Part shown: piece after piece, positions 1-7,233 of the stretch
Layout: the number at the start of each line of letters is the position of its first letter
Position numbering within the stretch: the first letter of the stretch is position 1
Assembly (NCBI GenBank): GCA_022764265.1
Contig: JALERO010000054.1
Location: 1 to 60,491 of the forward strand
DNA length: 60,491 bases
Source: Eubacterium sp.
GTDB lineage: Bacteria; Bacillota; Clostridia; Lachnospirales; Lachnospiraceae
Direction: 5' to 3'
Notes under the pieces: generated by a model
What the model saw: the letters and a program-made list of their open reading frames with translations, nothing else
Told to the model about the DNA's origin: nothing
Database searches by the model: none
Translations under genes and position numbers: made by a program

Positions 1-140
1 AGCGTGAAGCCCCCCTCAAGATGAGATCTCCAGACCGAAAGGTCGAAGACCCCTTGAAGACGACGAGGTAGATAGGGCAGAGGTGGAAGTGCAGTGATGC
101 ATGGAGCTGACTGCTACTAATCGGTCGGGAGCTTGACCAA
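1..140 (+). rRNA. rrl: 23S rRNA, 3' end (partial)
   Basis: This is the last ~140 nt of a 23S rRNA gene; the 5' part lies outside the window. The stretch from GAAGACGACGAGGTAGATAGG through the GACTGCTACTAATCGGTCG segment is the conserved 3'-terminal domain of bacterial 23S rRNA, ending near GAGCTTGACC. The exact mature 3' end is estimated. A short GGATC/GATCC hairpin just downstream (about 153-165) may belong to the processing stem. Two tRNA genes follow on the same strand and are probably co-transcribed. No 5S rRNA gene is found in the 117 nt between this gene and the first tRNA. Confidence 0.93.
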
Positions 141-257
141 ACACATCGAAAGGATCGAAGATCCATGAGATGACTCTTTCAGAAAATGTCAAGAAGATGT
201 TGCAAAATAATCAGAAATCATAATCTGTGTGCTGTTTTGAAGGTATATTACCTTTGT

Positions 258-328
258 AGGGGATTGGTCAAATGGTATGATAGGGGTCTCCAAAACCTTT
301 GGTGGGAGTTCGATTCTCTCATCCCCTG
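258..328 (+). tRNA. tRNA-Trp (anticodon CCA)
   Basis: A cloverleaf can be drawn. The 7-bp acceptor AGGGGAT pairs with ATCCCCT, the anticodon loop is CTCCAAA with anticodon CCA, and the T arm is GGGAG-TTCGATT-CTCTC. The discriminator base is G, as expected for bacterial tRNA-Trp. The 3' CCA is not encoded. It lies 117 nt after the 23S gene and 15 nt before tRNA-Glu, so it is probably part of the rRNA transcript. Confidence 0.95.
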
Positions 329-343
329 TTTATAATTAAATAT

Positions 344-415
344 GGTCCATTGGTCAAGCGGTTAAGACGCCGCCCTCTCACGGCGGAAACAGGGGTTCGA
401 TTCCCCTATGGACTA
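344..415 (+). tRNA. tRNA-Glu (anticodon CTC)
   Basis: The acceptor GGTCCAT pairs with ATGGACT (one G-T pair at the end). The anticodon stem CCGCC/GGCGG encloses the loop CTCTCAC, giving anticodon CTC, which reads GAG. The T arm is AGGGG-TTCGATT-CCCCT and the discriminator is A. The CCA end is not encoded. This is the less common Glu isoacceptor; a TTC version must be elsewhere in the genome. It is the last gene before the terminator at 421-467. Confidence 0.95.
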
Positions 416-420
416 TTATG

Positions 421-467
421 AAAAAGAGCTCAAAAGTCATATAAATAAAGACTTCTGAGCTCTTTTT
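421..467 (+). terminator. Rho-independent terminator of the rRNA-tRNA operon (bidirectional)
   Basis: Inverted repeat AAAAAGAGCTC at 421-431 pairs with GAGCTCTTTTT ending at 467, with an additional AAAGTC/GACTT segment inside. It has a T-run on the + strand and, because the 5' arm starts with an A-run, also one on the - strand. It can therefore stop both the tRNA transcript and the convergent - strand gene at 492-1076. Confidence 0.88.
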
Positions 468-491
468 GCGAATATATCATTTTAGTGTCTT

Positions 492-1076
492 TTACCAATC
501 CAACTCATCCATTGCGTCATCTACACCTTCCGCATAATCAGGATCACTCATATATCTGTCCCAGTCATAATCATCATTCTCGTAGACATCTTCATACCCT
601 TCATCATAGCTTTTATAAGGATTAGATGTGGTTTCTTTTTTCTTTCGGGTAGTACTTTTGAAGGAAGAAGAGCTGTTGCCGGAATTACCGGAAGAAGTAT
701 CATCGGATGTGATCAGAAATCCACCGCCATTACCACTACCGGAAGTACTATTTTTGTCAGAATCATTTCCCAGCAGAGGATTTTGTCCAATCGTGTTTCC
801 CAGGTTTGAGGAAGAGGTATTGTCTCCTTCTGATGTGGTTGTCTCGGTAGTTTCATAATCATCATAATCATCATATTCATACTCGTCTTCATCGTCATCC
901 CAATCGAAATCATCAGATTCCTGATATTTATTTTCCGCTGTCGTTTCCGTAGCAATTGTGGAGTCGGTAGCTTCTTCTGTATCCGATGACTGAAACGCTG
1001 TTTTTGCAAAAATGGATAATATACATAAAATAATAAAGATGCTAAGCGTAATGAGTAAAGATTTTTTATTATTCAA
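492..1076 (-). CDS. Acidic, Ser/Thr-rich membrane-anchored or secreted protein of unknown function
   Basis: No family is recognised. The frame opens further upstream (ATG at 1133), but a TTG at 1076 is preceded by a good ribosome-binding site, GAGGGGG, at 1085-1091 (8 nt spacing). This gives a 194-residue protein with a clean start: a short basic segment (NNKKS) then a single hydrophobic helix (about residues 6-24), i.e. a signal anchor or signal peptide. The rest is low complexity. A run of D, E and Y lies around residues 50-75, followed by Ser/Thr/Gly/Asn-rich linkers, a short basic stretch (RKKK) and a second acidic Asp/Tyr-rich tail that ends in DELDW. No Cys and no catalytic motif are visible. 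It converges on the rRNA-tRNA terminator and is divergent from the zinc-ribbon gene. It is probably extracytoplasmic; the role is unknown. Confidence 0.72.
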   Translation of the reverse strand: MNNKKSLLITLSIFIILCILSIFAKTAFQSSDTEEATDSTIATETTAENKYQESDDFDWDDDEDEYEYDDYDDYETTETTTSEGDNTSSSNLGNTIGQNPLLGNDSDKNSTSGSGNGGGFLITSDDTSSGNSGNSSSSFKSTTRKKKETTSNPYKSYDEGYEDVYENDDYDWDRYMSDPDYAEGVDDAMDELDW

Positions 1077-1140
1077 GTTGTTTTCCCCCTCGTTTTTTTG
1101 ATTTAATAATATCATAGAAATAAAATAAATCATATTTTTT

Positions 1141-1170
1141 TTGCCACGAAAGGTAAAAATGTAGTATTAT
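1141..1170 (+). promoter_or_regulatory. Predicted sigma-A promoter of the zinc-ribbon gene
   Basis: TTGCCA at 1141-1146 and TATTAT at 1165-1170 are separated by 18 nt. Position fits the gene starting at 1202. Confidence 0.6.
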
Positions 1171-1201
1171 AGAACAAAGAAATAACAGGGAGGGCAAAAC
1201 C

Positions 1202-1621
1202 ATGGCATTTTTTGATAAGTTGAAAAAAGACCTGACAACAGCCGGACAGATTACGGCAGAAAAAGCGAAAAAAGCGGCAGATATTCTGGCATTAAAAGAT
1301 CAGATCAGACAGGACAAAATGGAAATTCGTGATTTGACCAACAAGATCGGACAGACTTACATCGAGCTCCATCGGGCAGATTATGAAGAGGCTTTTGAAG
1401 ATTTATTTACGACTTTAGAGGCTACAGAGGAAGCGTTGGCGCAGAAGGAGAAAGAGCTTGAAATAATGAGCGAGAAAATAACCTGTGTAGAGTGTGGAAC
1501 AGAGATGCCTGCATCGAGTAAATATTGTTCGAATTGTGGAACGGCGGTGCCTTATGAGACAGAATTAAAAGAAGAAGAAACTCTGGAATCGGAAGAAAAG
1601 ATTGAGGATGTTTCAGAATAG
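1202..1621 (+). CDS. Zinc-ribbon protein with N-terminal helical domain
   Basis: A 139-residue protein. Residues 1-95 are charged, heptad-like helix (likely coiled coil). Residues about 98-118 hold two CxxC pairs (CVECG and CSNCG, 14 residues between), the typical short zinc-ribbon that binds one Zn ion. The tail is acidic. Such proteins are common in Firmicutes, usually of unknown function; nucleic-acid or protein binding is possible but not shown. The start is supported by GGGAGGGC eight or so bases upstream. It has its own promoter and a weak hairpin terminator at 1680-1715, so it looks like a single-gene unit. Confidence 0.85.
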   Translation: MAFFDKLKKDLTTAGQITAEKAKKAADILALKDQIRQDKMEIRDLTNKIGQTYIELHRADYEEAFEDLFTTLEATEEALAQKEKELEIMSEKITCVECGTEMPASSKYCSNCGTAVPYETELKEEETLESEEKIEDVSE

Positions 1622-1679
1622 AAATTATCAGTTATAATTCATAATAAGGATACTTAATGTTTTTTCGAGATGATAATTC

Positions 1680-1715
1680 AGGACTCCTGTCTGTGTAGAT
1701 GGGAGTCTTGTGTAT
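1680..1715 (+). terminator. Probable weak terminator hairpin
   Basis: An 8-bp stem (AGGACTCC with GGAGTCTT, one G-T pair) and a 14-nt loop, followed by a T-rich but interrupted tail. It separates the zinc-ribbon gene from dinB. Confidence 0.5.
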
Positions 1716-1745
1716 TTGTTGGCAAAAGTGAGTGGGGAATGAATC

Positions 1746-2996
1746 ATGGAGCGACTAATTTATCACGTGGATGTGAATAGTGCCTATTTAAGCTGGGAGG
1801 CCACAGAACAATTAAAAAATGGAGCGGAAGTGGATATTCGAACTATTCCTTCAATTATCGGGGGAGACACGACGAAACGAAAAGGAGTGGTACTGGCCAA
1901 GTCGGTTCCTGCAAAGCATTTTGGAATCCGGACGGGAGAGCCGGTGTCAGATGCCTTAAAAAAATGTCCGCAACTGAAAAGCTTTCGCCCTGATTTTGCT
2001 CTTTATAGAAAATATTCCAGAGCATTTATTGAAGTGTTGAAAAAATATGCGCCTGTTGTCGAGCAGGTGTCAGTGGATGAGGCTTATCTGGATATGAGTG
2101 GTCTGCACTATTTTTATAAAGATTCTGTGGAGGCCGCCCGAATTATTCAGACAGAAATCAGGGAAACACTTGGATTTACAGTAAATGTGGGGATATCCAG
2201 TAATAAATTGCTGGCAAAAATGGCTTCCGATTTTGAGAAACCGGATAAGATTCATACCCTGTTTCCCGATGAGATTCCGAAGAAAATGTGGCCTTTGCCG
2301 GTGAGAGAATTATTTTTTACAGGTGCGGCTGCGACCGAAAAACTGAATTCTTTGGGAATTAAGACGATTGGAGATCTGGCAAAAAGTGATCCGGTTTTTT
2401 TGAAATCTCATTTTAAAAGCAAAGGTTTTGTGATGTGGAATTATGCCAATGGGATAGATGAGTCCCCGGTAAAAGGAACTCCGGATCAGCCAAAAGGATA
2501 TGGAAATTCCATGACATTGGAAAAGGATGTCACGGAATATGAAGAAGCTGCAAAAATATTGATGCATTTAAGCGAGACGGTTGCAAGAAGGTTAAGAAAA
2601 GATCATATTTATGCCCAGACCATTGAAGTGGAGATAAAGGACTGTCATTTTCGAAAGACATCACATCAGACGGTCTTAGATTATTCTACCAATACTACAG
2701 ATGATCTTTATACTATTAGCTGCCGCTTGTTCAGGGAACTGTGGGACGGAACCCCGATTCGCTTGCTTGGAGTACGATGCACAAAATTAATGGATGAAAA
2801 GATAGAAGAAAATGATATCCTCTCAAGTTTGTCTTTTTGGAATCAAGATGTGTCTGAAGAAAATAATTGTCAGAAAGAAAACAGAAACAGAGACAGACAT
2901 AAGATGGAAAAGCTGGATCAGGCATTGGATAAAATAAAGGAAAAATATGGAGACGATGCAGTGAGGAGAGCCGGTGCGTTTTTTCTTGAAAAATAA
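1746..2996 (+). CDS. dinB: DNA polymerase IV (Y-family translesion polymerase)
   Basis: A 416-residue Y-family DNA polymerase that copies damaged templates with low fidelity. The palm catalytic acids are visible: Asp9 in HVDVNSAYLS and Asp111-Glu112 in VSVDEAYLD. The RPDFALYRKYS segment (81-91) and the little-finger domain near residues 250-350 fit DinB. The C-terminus lacks an evident QxxLF beta-clamp motif, although the tail after 365 is divergent and charged. No LexA-type box (CGAAC-N4-GTTCG) was seen upstream, so SOS control is not supported by the sequence. The promoter of the next operon (miaB) overlaps the last codons. Confidence 0.95.
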   Translation: MERLIYHVDVNSAYLSWEATEQLKNGAEVDIRTIPSIIGGDTTKRKGVVLAKSVPAKHFGIRTGEPVSDALKKCPQLKSFRPDFALYRKYSRAFIEVLKKYAPVVEQVSVDEAYLDMSGLHYFYKDSVEAARIIQTEIRETLGFTVNVGISSNKLLAKMASDFEKPDKIHTLFPDEIPKKMWPLPVRELFFTGAAATEKLNSLGIKTIGDLAKSDPVFLKSHFKSKGFVMWNYANGIDESPVKGTPDQPKGYGNSMTLEKDVTEYEEAAKILMHLSETVARRLRKDHIYAQTIEVEIKDCHFRKTSHQTVLDYSTNTTDDLYTISCRLFRELWDGTPIRLLGVRCTKLMDEKIEENDILSSLSFWNQDVSEENNCQKENRNRDRHKMEKLDQALDKIKEKYGDDAVRRAGAFFLEK

Positions 2997-3014
2997 GATG
3001 ACTTATCCTATAAT
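2986..3014 (+). promoter_or_regulatory. Predicted sigma-A promoter of the miaB operon
   Basis: TTGAAA at 2986-2991 and a perfect TATAAT at 3009-3014 with the optimal 17-nt spacer. The -35 box lies inside the end of dinB. The expected start of transcription is near 3021. Confidence 0.75.
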
Positions 3015-3020
3015 GTTACT

Positions 3021-3051
3021 ATCTGCGCCAACCTGGTATTTTTGCGCAGAT
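3021..3051 (+). other. 5' UTR hairpin at the predicted start of the miaB transcript
   Basis: ATCTGCGC (3021-3028) pairs perfectly with GCGCAGAT (3044-3051), with no T-tail. It begins at the expected transcription start, so it is more likely an mRNA 5'-end structure than a terminator of dinB. Confidence 0.55.
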
Positions 3052-3100
3052 GCTTATATGGACAGAATGAAATTAAATCGTTGAAGAACAAGGAGTAAAG

Positions 3101-4549
3101 ATGAATATAAATTACGATCAGATTGATATCAATGGACCGGCTCCGGAACAGGAACCGCAGCGACAGCAATATTTTATTGCCAAGTGTAGAAATTTACTTC
3201 AAATCAGGGAAAAAGAGCTGGGAAGAAAGCTCACTTTTTTTGACCAGACCTTTGGATGCCAGATGAATTTTAAGGATTCGGAAAAATTAAATGGAATTCT
3301 GGAAGAGATTGGTTATGTTCCGGCAGAAAGCGAAGATGCCGATTTCGTTTATTATAATACCTGTACAGTGAGGGAGAATGCCAATGTGAGGGTATACGGT
3401 CGCCTTGGCACCCTGAAAACCTACAAAAAGAAGAATCCGGATATGGTCATTGCCATGTGTGGCTGTATGATGCAGGAAGAAGAAGAAGCTCAGAAGGTAA
3501 GGGACGTATACAAATTCGTGGATATTGTTTTCGGAACTCACAACATTTTTAAACTCGCCGAACTTCTTTTTGAATGCCTGGATTCCAAGAGACGTGTGTT
3601 TGACGTGTGGGAGAAGACAGACCTTATTATTGAAGATCTTCCGAGTGACCGAAAGTTCAGCTTTAAGGCTGGTGTGAATATTATGTTCGGCTGCAATAAC
3701 TTCTGCAGCTATTGTATTGTTCCATATGTAAGGGGAAGAGAGCGGAGCAGAAAACCGCAGGATATCGTAGCAGAAGTAGAAAAGCTGGCAAAGGAAGGCG
3801 TTGTGGAAATAATGCTTCTTGGCCAGAATGTGAACAGCTACGGGAAAAATCTGGAAGAGCCGGTTACATTTGCAGAACTCCTTCGAATGGTAGAGCAGGT
3901 GGATGGAATTGAGAGAATTCGATTTATGACATCCCATCCAAAGGATTTGTCTGATGAATTGATTGAAGTAATGGCTTCTTCAAAGAAAATTTGTCGTCAT
4001 CTTCATTTGCCTGTACAGTCCGGAAGCAGTCGTCTTCTGAAACTGATGAATCGAAAATATACCAAGGAACAGTATCTGTCTCTGGTTGATAAATTAAGAG
4101 CAGCCATGCCGGATCTGGCAATTACCACAGATATTATTGTGGGATTTCCGGGAGAGACGGAAGAAGATTTTCAGGAGACCCTGGATATTGTCCGCAAGGC
4201 AGAATATGACAGTGCTTTTACTTTCATTTATTCAAAACGGTCTGGCACACCGGCAGCCAAAATGGAAGGACAGGTACCGGATGATGTGGTTCACGAACGA
4301 TTTGACCGACTGTTGAAGGTGGTTGGTGAAGTGGCAAAAGAAAAGAATAAACGTCTGGAGGGACGGACCGAATTGGTTCTTGCAGAAGAGATTGATGAGA
4401 AAGATGCCACGATGATTACGGGAAGGCTATCCAACAACAATGTGGTACATTTCAAGGCAGATCCATCGGTAATCGGCAAGATCGTTCCGGTGGTTTTAGA
4501 AGAAGCGAAGGGATTTTATTATATTGGGAGGTTAGACACCAATGGCTAA
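3101..4549 (+). CDS. miaB: tRNA-2-methylthio-N6-dimethylallyladenosine synthase
   Basis: A 482-residue radical SAM methylthiotransferase that adds a methylthio group to i6A37 of tRNAs reading UNN codons, acting after MiaA. The N-terminal UPF0004 domain has the cluster cysteines Cys53 (FGCQMN), Cys88 (NTCTVRENA) and Cys122 (CGCMMQ). The radical SAM cluster is Cys198-x3-Cys202-x2-Cys205. A C-terminal TRAM domain occupies about residues 410-478. The start follows AAGGAG with good spacing. The gene opens the operon miaB-mutS-mutL-miaA, with its end overlapping mutS by 8 bp. Confidence 0.97.
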   Translation: MNINYDQIDINGPAPEQEPQRQQYFIAKCRNLLQIREKELGRKLTFFDQTFGCQMNFKDSEKLNGILEEIGYVPAESEDADFVYYNTCTVRENANVRVYGRLGTLKTYKKKNPDMVIAMCGCMMQEEEEAQKVRDVYKFVDIVFGTHNIFKLAELLFECLDSKRRVFDVWEKTDLIIEDLPSDRKFSFKAGVNIMFGCNNFCSYCIVPYVRGRERSRKPQDIVAEVEKLAKEGVVEIMLLGQNVNSYGKNLEEPVTFAELLRMVEQVDGIERIRFMTSHPKDLSDELIEVMASSKKICRHLHLPVQSGSSRLLKLMNRKYTKEQYLSLVDKLRAAMPDLAITTDIIVGFPGETEEDFQETLDIVRKAEYDSAFTFIYSKRSGTPAAKMEGQVPDDVVHERFDRLLKVVGEVAKEKNKRLEGRTELVLAEEIDEKDATMITGRLSNNNVVHFKADPSVIGKIVPVVLEEAKGFYYIGRLDTNG

Positions 4550-7172
4550 ACTGACTCCCATGATGGAACAATATTTTGAGATAAAAAATAAATATAAAGA
4601 CTGTATCTTATTTTATCGATTAGGTGATTTTTACGAGATGTTTTATGATGATGCATTGGTGGCATCCAAGGAACTGGAAATCACTTTAACCGGTAAAAAC
4701 TGTGGTCAGGAGGAACGGGCACCTATGTGTGGCGTTCCTTTTCATTCCTGTGAGCCTTATATCAGTAAACTGGTAGAGCGGGGCTATCGGGTTGCGATCT
4801 GTGAGCAGGTGGAAGATCCGAAAGCAGCCAAGGGAATCGTAAAGCGGGATGTGATTCGTGTGGTGACTCCAGGTACCAATACCATGTCTCAAAGTCTGGA
4901 CGAGTCCAGAAATAATTATATCATGAGCGTCTTTTGTGAGAATGATTCATTTGGAGTGGCGGTCTGCGATCTCTCTACGGGAGAATTTCGGACGACACAG
5001 GTGGAACATCAGGATGCACTTTTTGACGAGATGAACAAATTTGAGCCTTCCGAGATTATCTGTAATGATGCATTTTGTATCTGTGGTATGGATTTTGATT
5101 TTATCCGGGAGAAAATCGGTGCAGTGATCACGCCGGTGGAGAGCTACTTTTTTGAGATGGATCATTGTGAGAAAATGATCCGCGAGCAGTATCATCTGAT
5201 TAATCTGGAGGGAATCGGTTTGGCAGATTATCCTTTTGGGGTGATCGCCAGCGGAGGATTGCTGCAGTATCTTCATGAGACGCAAAAGACATCATTGTCT
5301 CATTTGATGGAGCTGATTCCTTATTCTACACAGAATTATATGGTGCTTGACAGTTCCACCAGAAGAAATCTGGAACTCTGTGAAACTCTGCGGGAAAAGA
5401 GCAAAAAAGGTAGCCTTCTGTGGGTACTTGATAAAACGAAAACAGCTATGGGAGCCAGAATGCTTCGCAAAATGGTGGAGCAACCGCTCATACATAAAAA
5501 ATCTATCATGGATCGTCTTGATGCGGTGGAGATGCTCAAAGAAAATGTGATGGCGAGAGAAGAACTGCGGGAATATATGAATTCGATTTACGACCTGGAG
5601 CGTTTGACCATGAAGATCAGTTATCGTTCCGCCAATCCAAGGGATCTTATCTCTTTTAAGACATCCATTCAATATCTTCCATATATAAAAGCCATTCTGG
5701 AACAATTCAGCAAGGGCTTGCTGGCAAAGATGGCGGAAGATCTGAATCCGCTGGAAGATCTATATGAACTGCTGGATCAATCCATTGAGGAAGATCCTCC
5801 GATTCCGATAAAAGAAGGTGGAATCATTAAAGATGGTTTCTCGGAGGAAGTAGATCATCTGAAGAAGGCCAAAACGGAAGGAAAGAGCTGGCTGGCTGAA
5901 CTGGAAGAAAGAGAGCGGGAGAAAACCGGAATCAAGAATCTCCGGGTTCGTTTTAATAAAGTGTTTGGATATTATATTGAAGTGACCAACTCCTACAAAG
6001 ATCTCGTTCCGGATTATTATATTCGAAGGCAGACATTGGCCAATGCAGAACGATATATTACCGAAGAACTGGAAGAACTGGCACGTACTATTCTCGGTGC
6101 GGAAGATAAACTTTGTGCCCTTGAATATGAATTATATGTGGATATCCGTGAAAAACTGGCTGCCCAGATGGATAGAATTCAGAAGACGGCTCACGTGATT
6201 GCCTGGGTGGACGCCTTTGCATCTCTTGCCCTGACAGCAGAACAGAATGGGTATGTTCGTCCGACGATCAATCAGAAGGGAACCATCGACATCAAAGAAG
6301 GACGACATCCGGTGGTGGAAAAGATGATGCGGGGCGACCTTTTTGTATCCAATGATACTTTGCTTGATCACAAAAAGAACAGAGTGAATATTATAACCGG
6401 TCCCAATATGGCTGGTAAATCTACGTATATGAGACAGACAGCACTCATTGTGCTCATGGCTCAGATTGGCTCCTTTGTGCCGGCGAAATCCGCCAGCATT
6501 GGACTGGTAGACCGCATCTTTACGAGGGTTGGAGCTTCCGATGATCTGGCCTCCGGTCAGAGTACCTTCATGGTGGAAATGAGCGAGGTGGCCAATATTT
6601 TAAGAAATGCCACCAAAGACAGTTTGTTGATTCTCGATGAGATTGGGCGGGGAACCAGTACCTTTGACGGCTTATCCATTGCCTGGGCGGTGGTGGAATA
6701 TATTTCAGGCAGTGCGTTGTCCGGAGCAAAAACGTTGTTTGCTACTCATTATCATGAATTGACGGAGCTGGAAGGAAAGCTGCCGGGAGTAAACAACTAC
6801 TGTATTGCTGTTCAGGAAAAAGGAGATAATATCATTTTCCTGCGAAAAATTATTAAAGGAAGCGCCGATAAAAGCTACGGCATTCAGGTAGCCAAGCTGG
6901 CAGGAGTGCCGGATCCGGTCATCGAGCGGGCCAAGGAGATTGCTCAGGAGCTGGAACAATCGGATATTACATCCAATACAAAGAATCTAAGAAGAAAAAA
7001 AGAGACGGAAGAGGAACCGGTGCAGCTCTCCCTTTTTGATACCATGGGTATCATGCCGGTGGAGATGAAGGAAAGTCCGGTGGAAGCAGAATTAAAGCAG
7101 GCAGATTTGGGTAATATGACCCCGATTCAGGCTCTCAATTATCTTTATGAACTGCAGAAAAAATGTCATTGA
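4542..7172 (+). CDS. mutS: DNA mismatch repair protein MutS
   Basis: An 876-residue mismatch-recognition ATPase. The mismatch-binding Phe-x-Glu motif is present (Phe30-Tyr31-Glu32 in GDFYEMF). The ABC-type ATPase has a Walker A, GPNMAGKST, at about 620-628 and a Walker B/signature region, DEIGRGTSTFDG, near 700. Close to the C-terminus QLSLF (about residue 827) matches a beta-clamp binding motif. Length is normal for MutS1. It overlaps miaB by 8 bp and is followed by mutL, so recognition and nicking functions are co-expressed. Confidence 0.98.
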   Translation: MAKLTPMMEQYFEIKNKYKDCILFYRLGDFYEMFYDDALVASKELEITLTGKNCGQEERAPMCGVPFHSCEPYISKLVERGYRVAICEQVEDPKAAKGIVKRDVIRVVTPGTNTMSQSLDESRNNYIMSVFCENDSFGVAVCDLSTGEFRTTQVEHQDALFDEMNKFEPSEIICNDAFCICGMDFDFIREKIGAVITPVESYFFEMDHCEKMIREQYHLINLEGIGLADYPFGVIASGGLLQYLHETQKTSLSHLMELIPYSTQNYMVLDSSTRRNLELCETLREKSKKGSLLWVLDKTKTAMGARMLRKMVEQPLIHKKSIMDRLDAVEMLKENVMAREELREYMNSIYDLERLTMKISYRSANPRDLISFKTSIQYLPYIKAILEQFSKGLLAKMAEDLNPLEDLYELLDQSIEEDPPIPIKEGGIIKDGFSEEVDHLKKAKTEGKSWLAELEEREREKTGIKNLRVRFNKVFGYYIEVTNSYKDLVPDYYIRRQTLANAERYITEELEELARTILGAEDKLCALEYELYVDIREKLAAQMDRIQKTAHVIAWVDAFASLALTAEQNGYVRPTINQKGTIDIKEGRHPVVEKMMRGDLFVSNDTLLDHKKNRVNIITGPNMAGKSTYMRQTALIVLMAQIGSFVPAKSASIGLVDRIFTRVGASDDLASGQSTFMVEMSEVANILRNATKDSLLILDEIGRGTSTFDGLSIAWAVVEYISGSALSGAKTLFATHYHELTELEGKLPGVNNYCIAVQEKGDNIIFLRKIIKGSADKSYGIQVAKLAGVPDPVIERAKEIAQELEQSDITSNTKNLRRKKETEEEPVQLSLFDTMGIMPVEMKESPVEAELKQADLGNMTPIQALNYLYELQKKCH

Positions 7173-7233
7173 TTCGGTGAGAAAATAGAAGAATTACTGT
7201 TAAGAGAAACATTTGACAGGGAAAGGGGAAATC

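Noticed and set aside
1622-1745. LexA/SOS box in front of dinB
   Set aside because: I looked for CGAAC-N4-GTTCG in the upstream region and did not find it.
3287-3937. 216-codon open frame on the - strand
   Set aside because: It lies wholly inside miaB on the opposite strand; miaB has full family motifs, and this frame has no recognisable domain.
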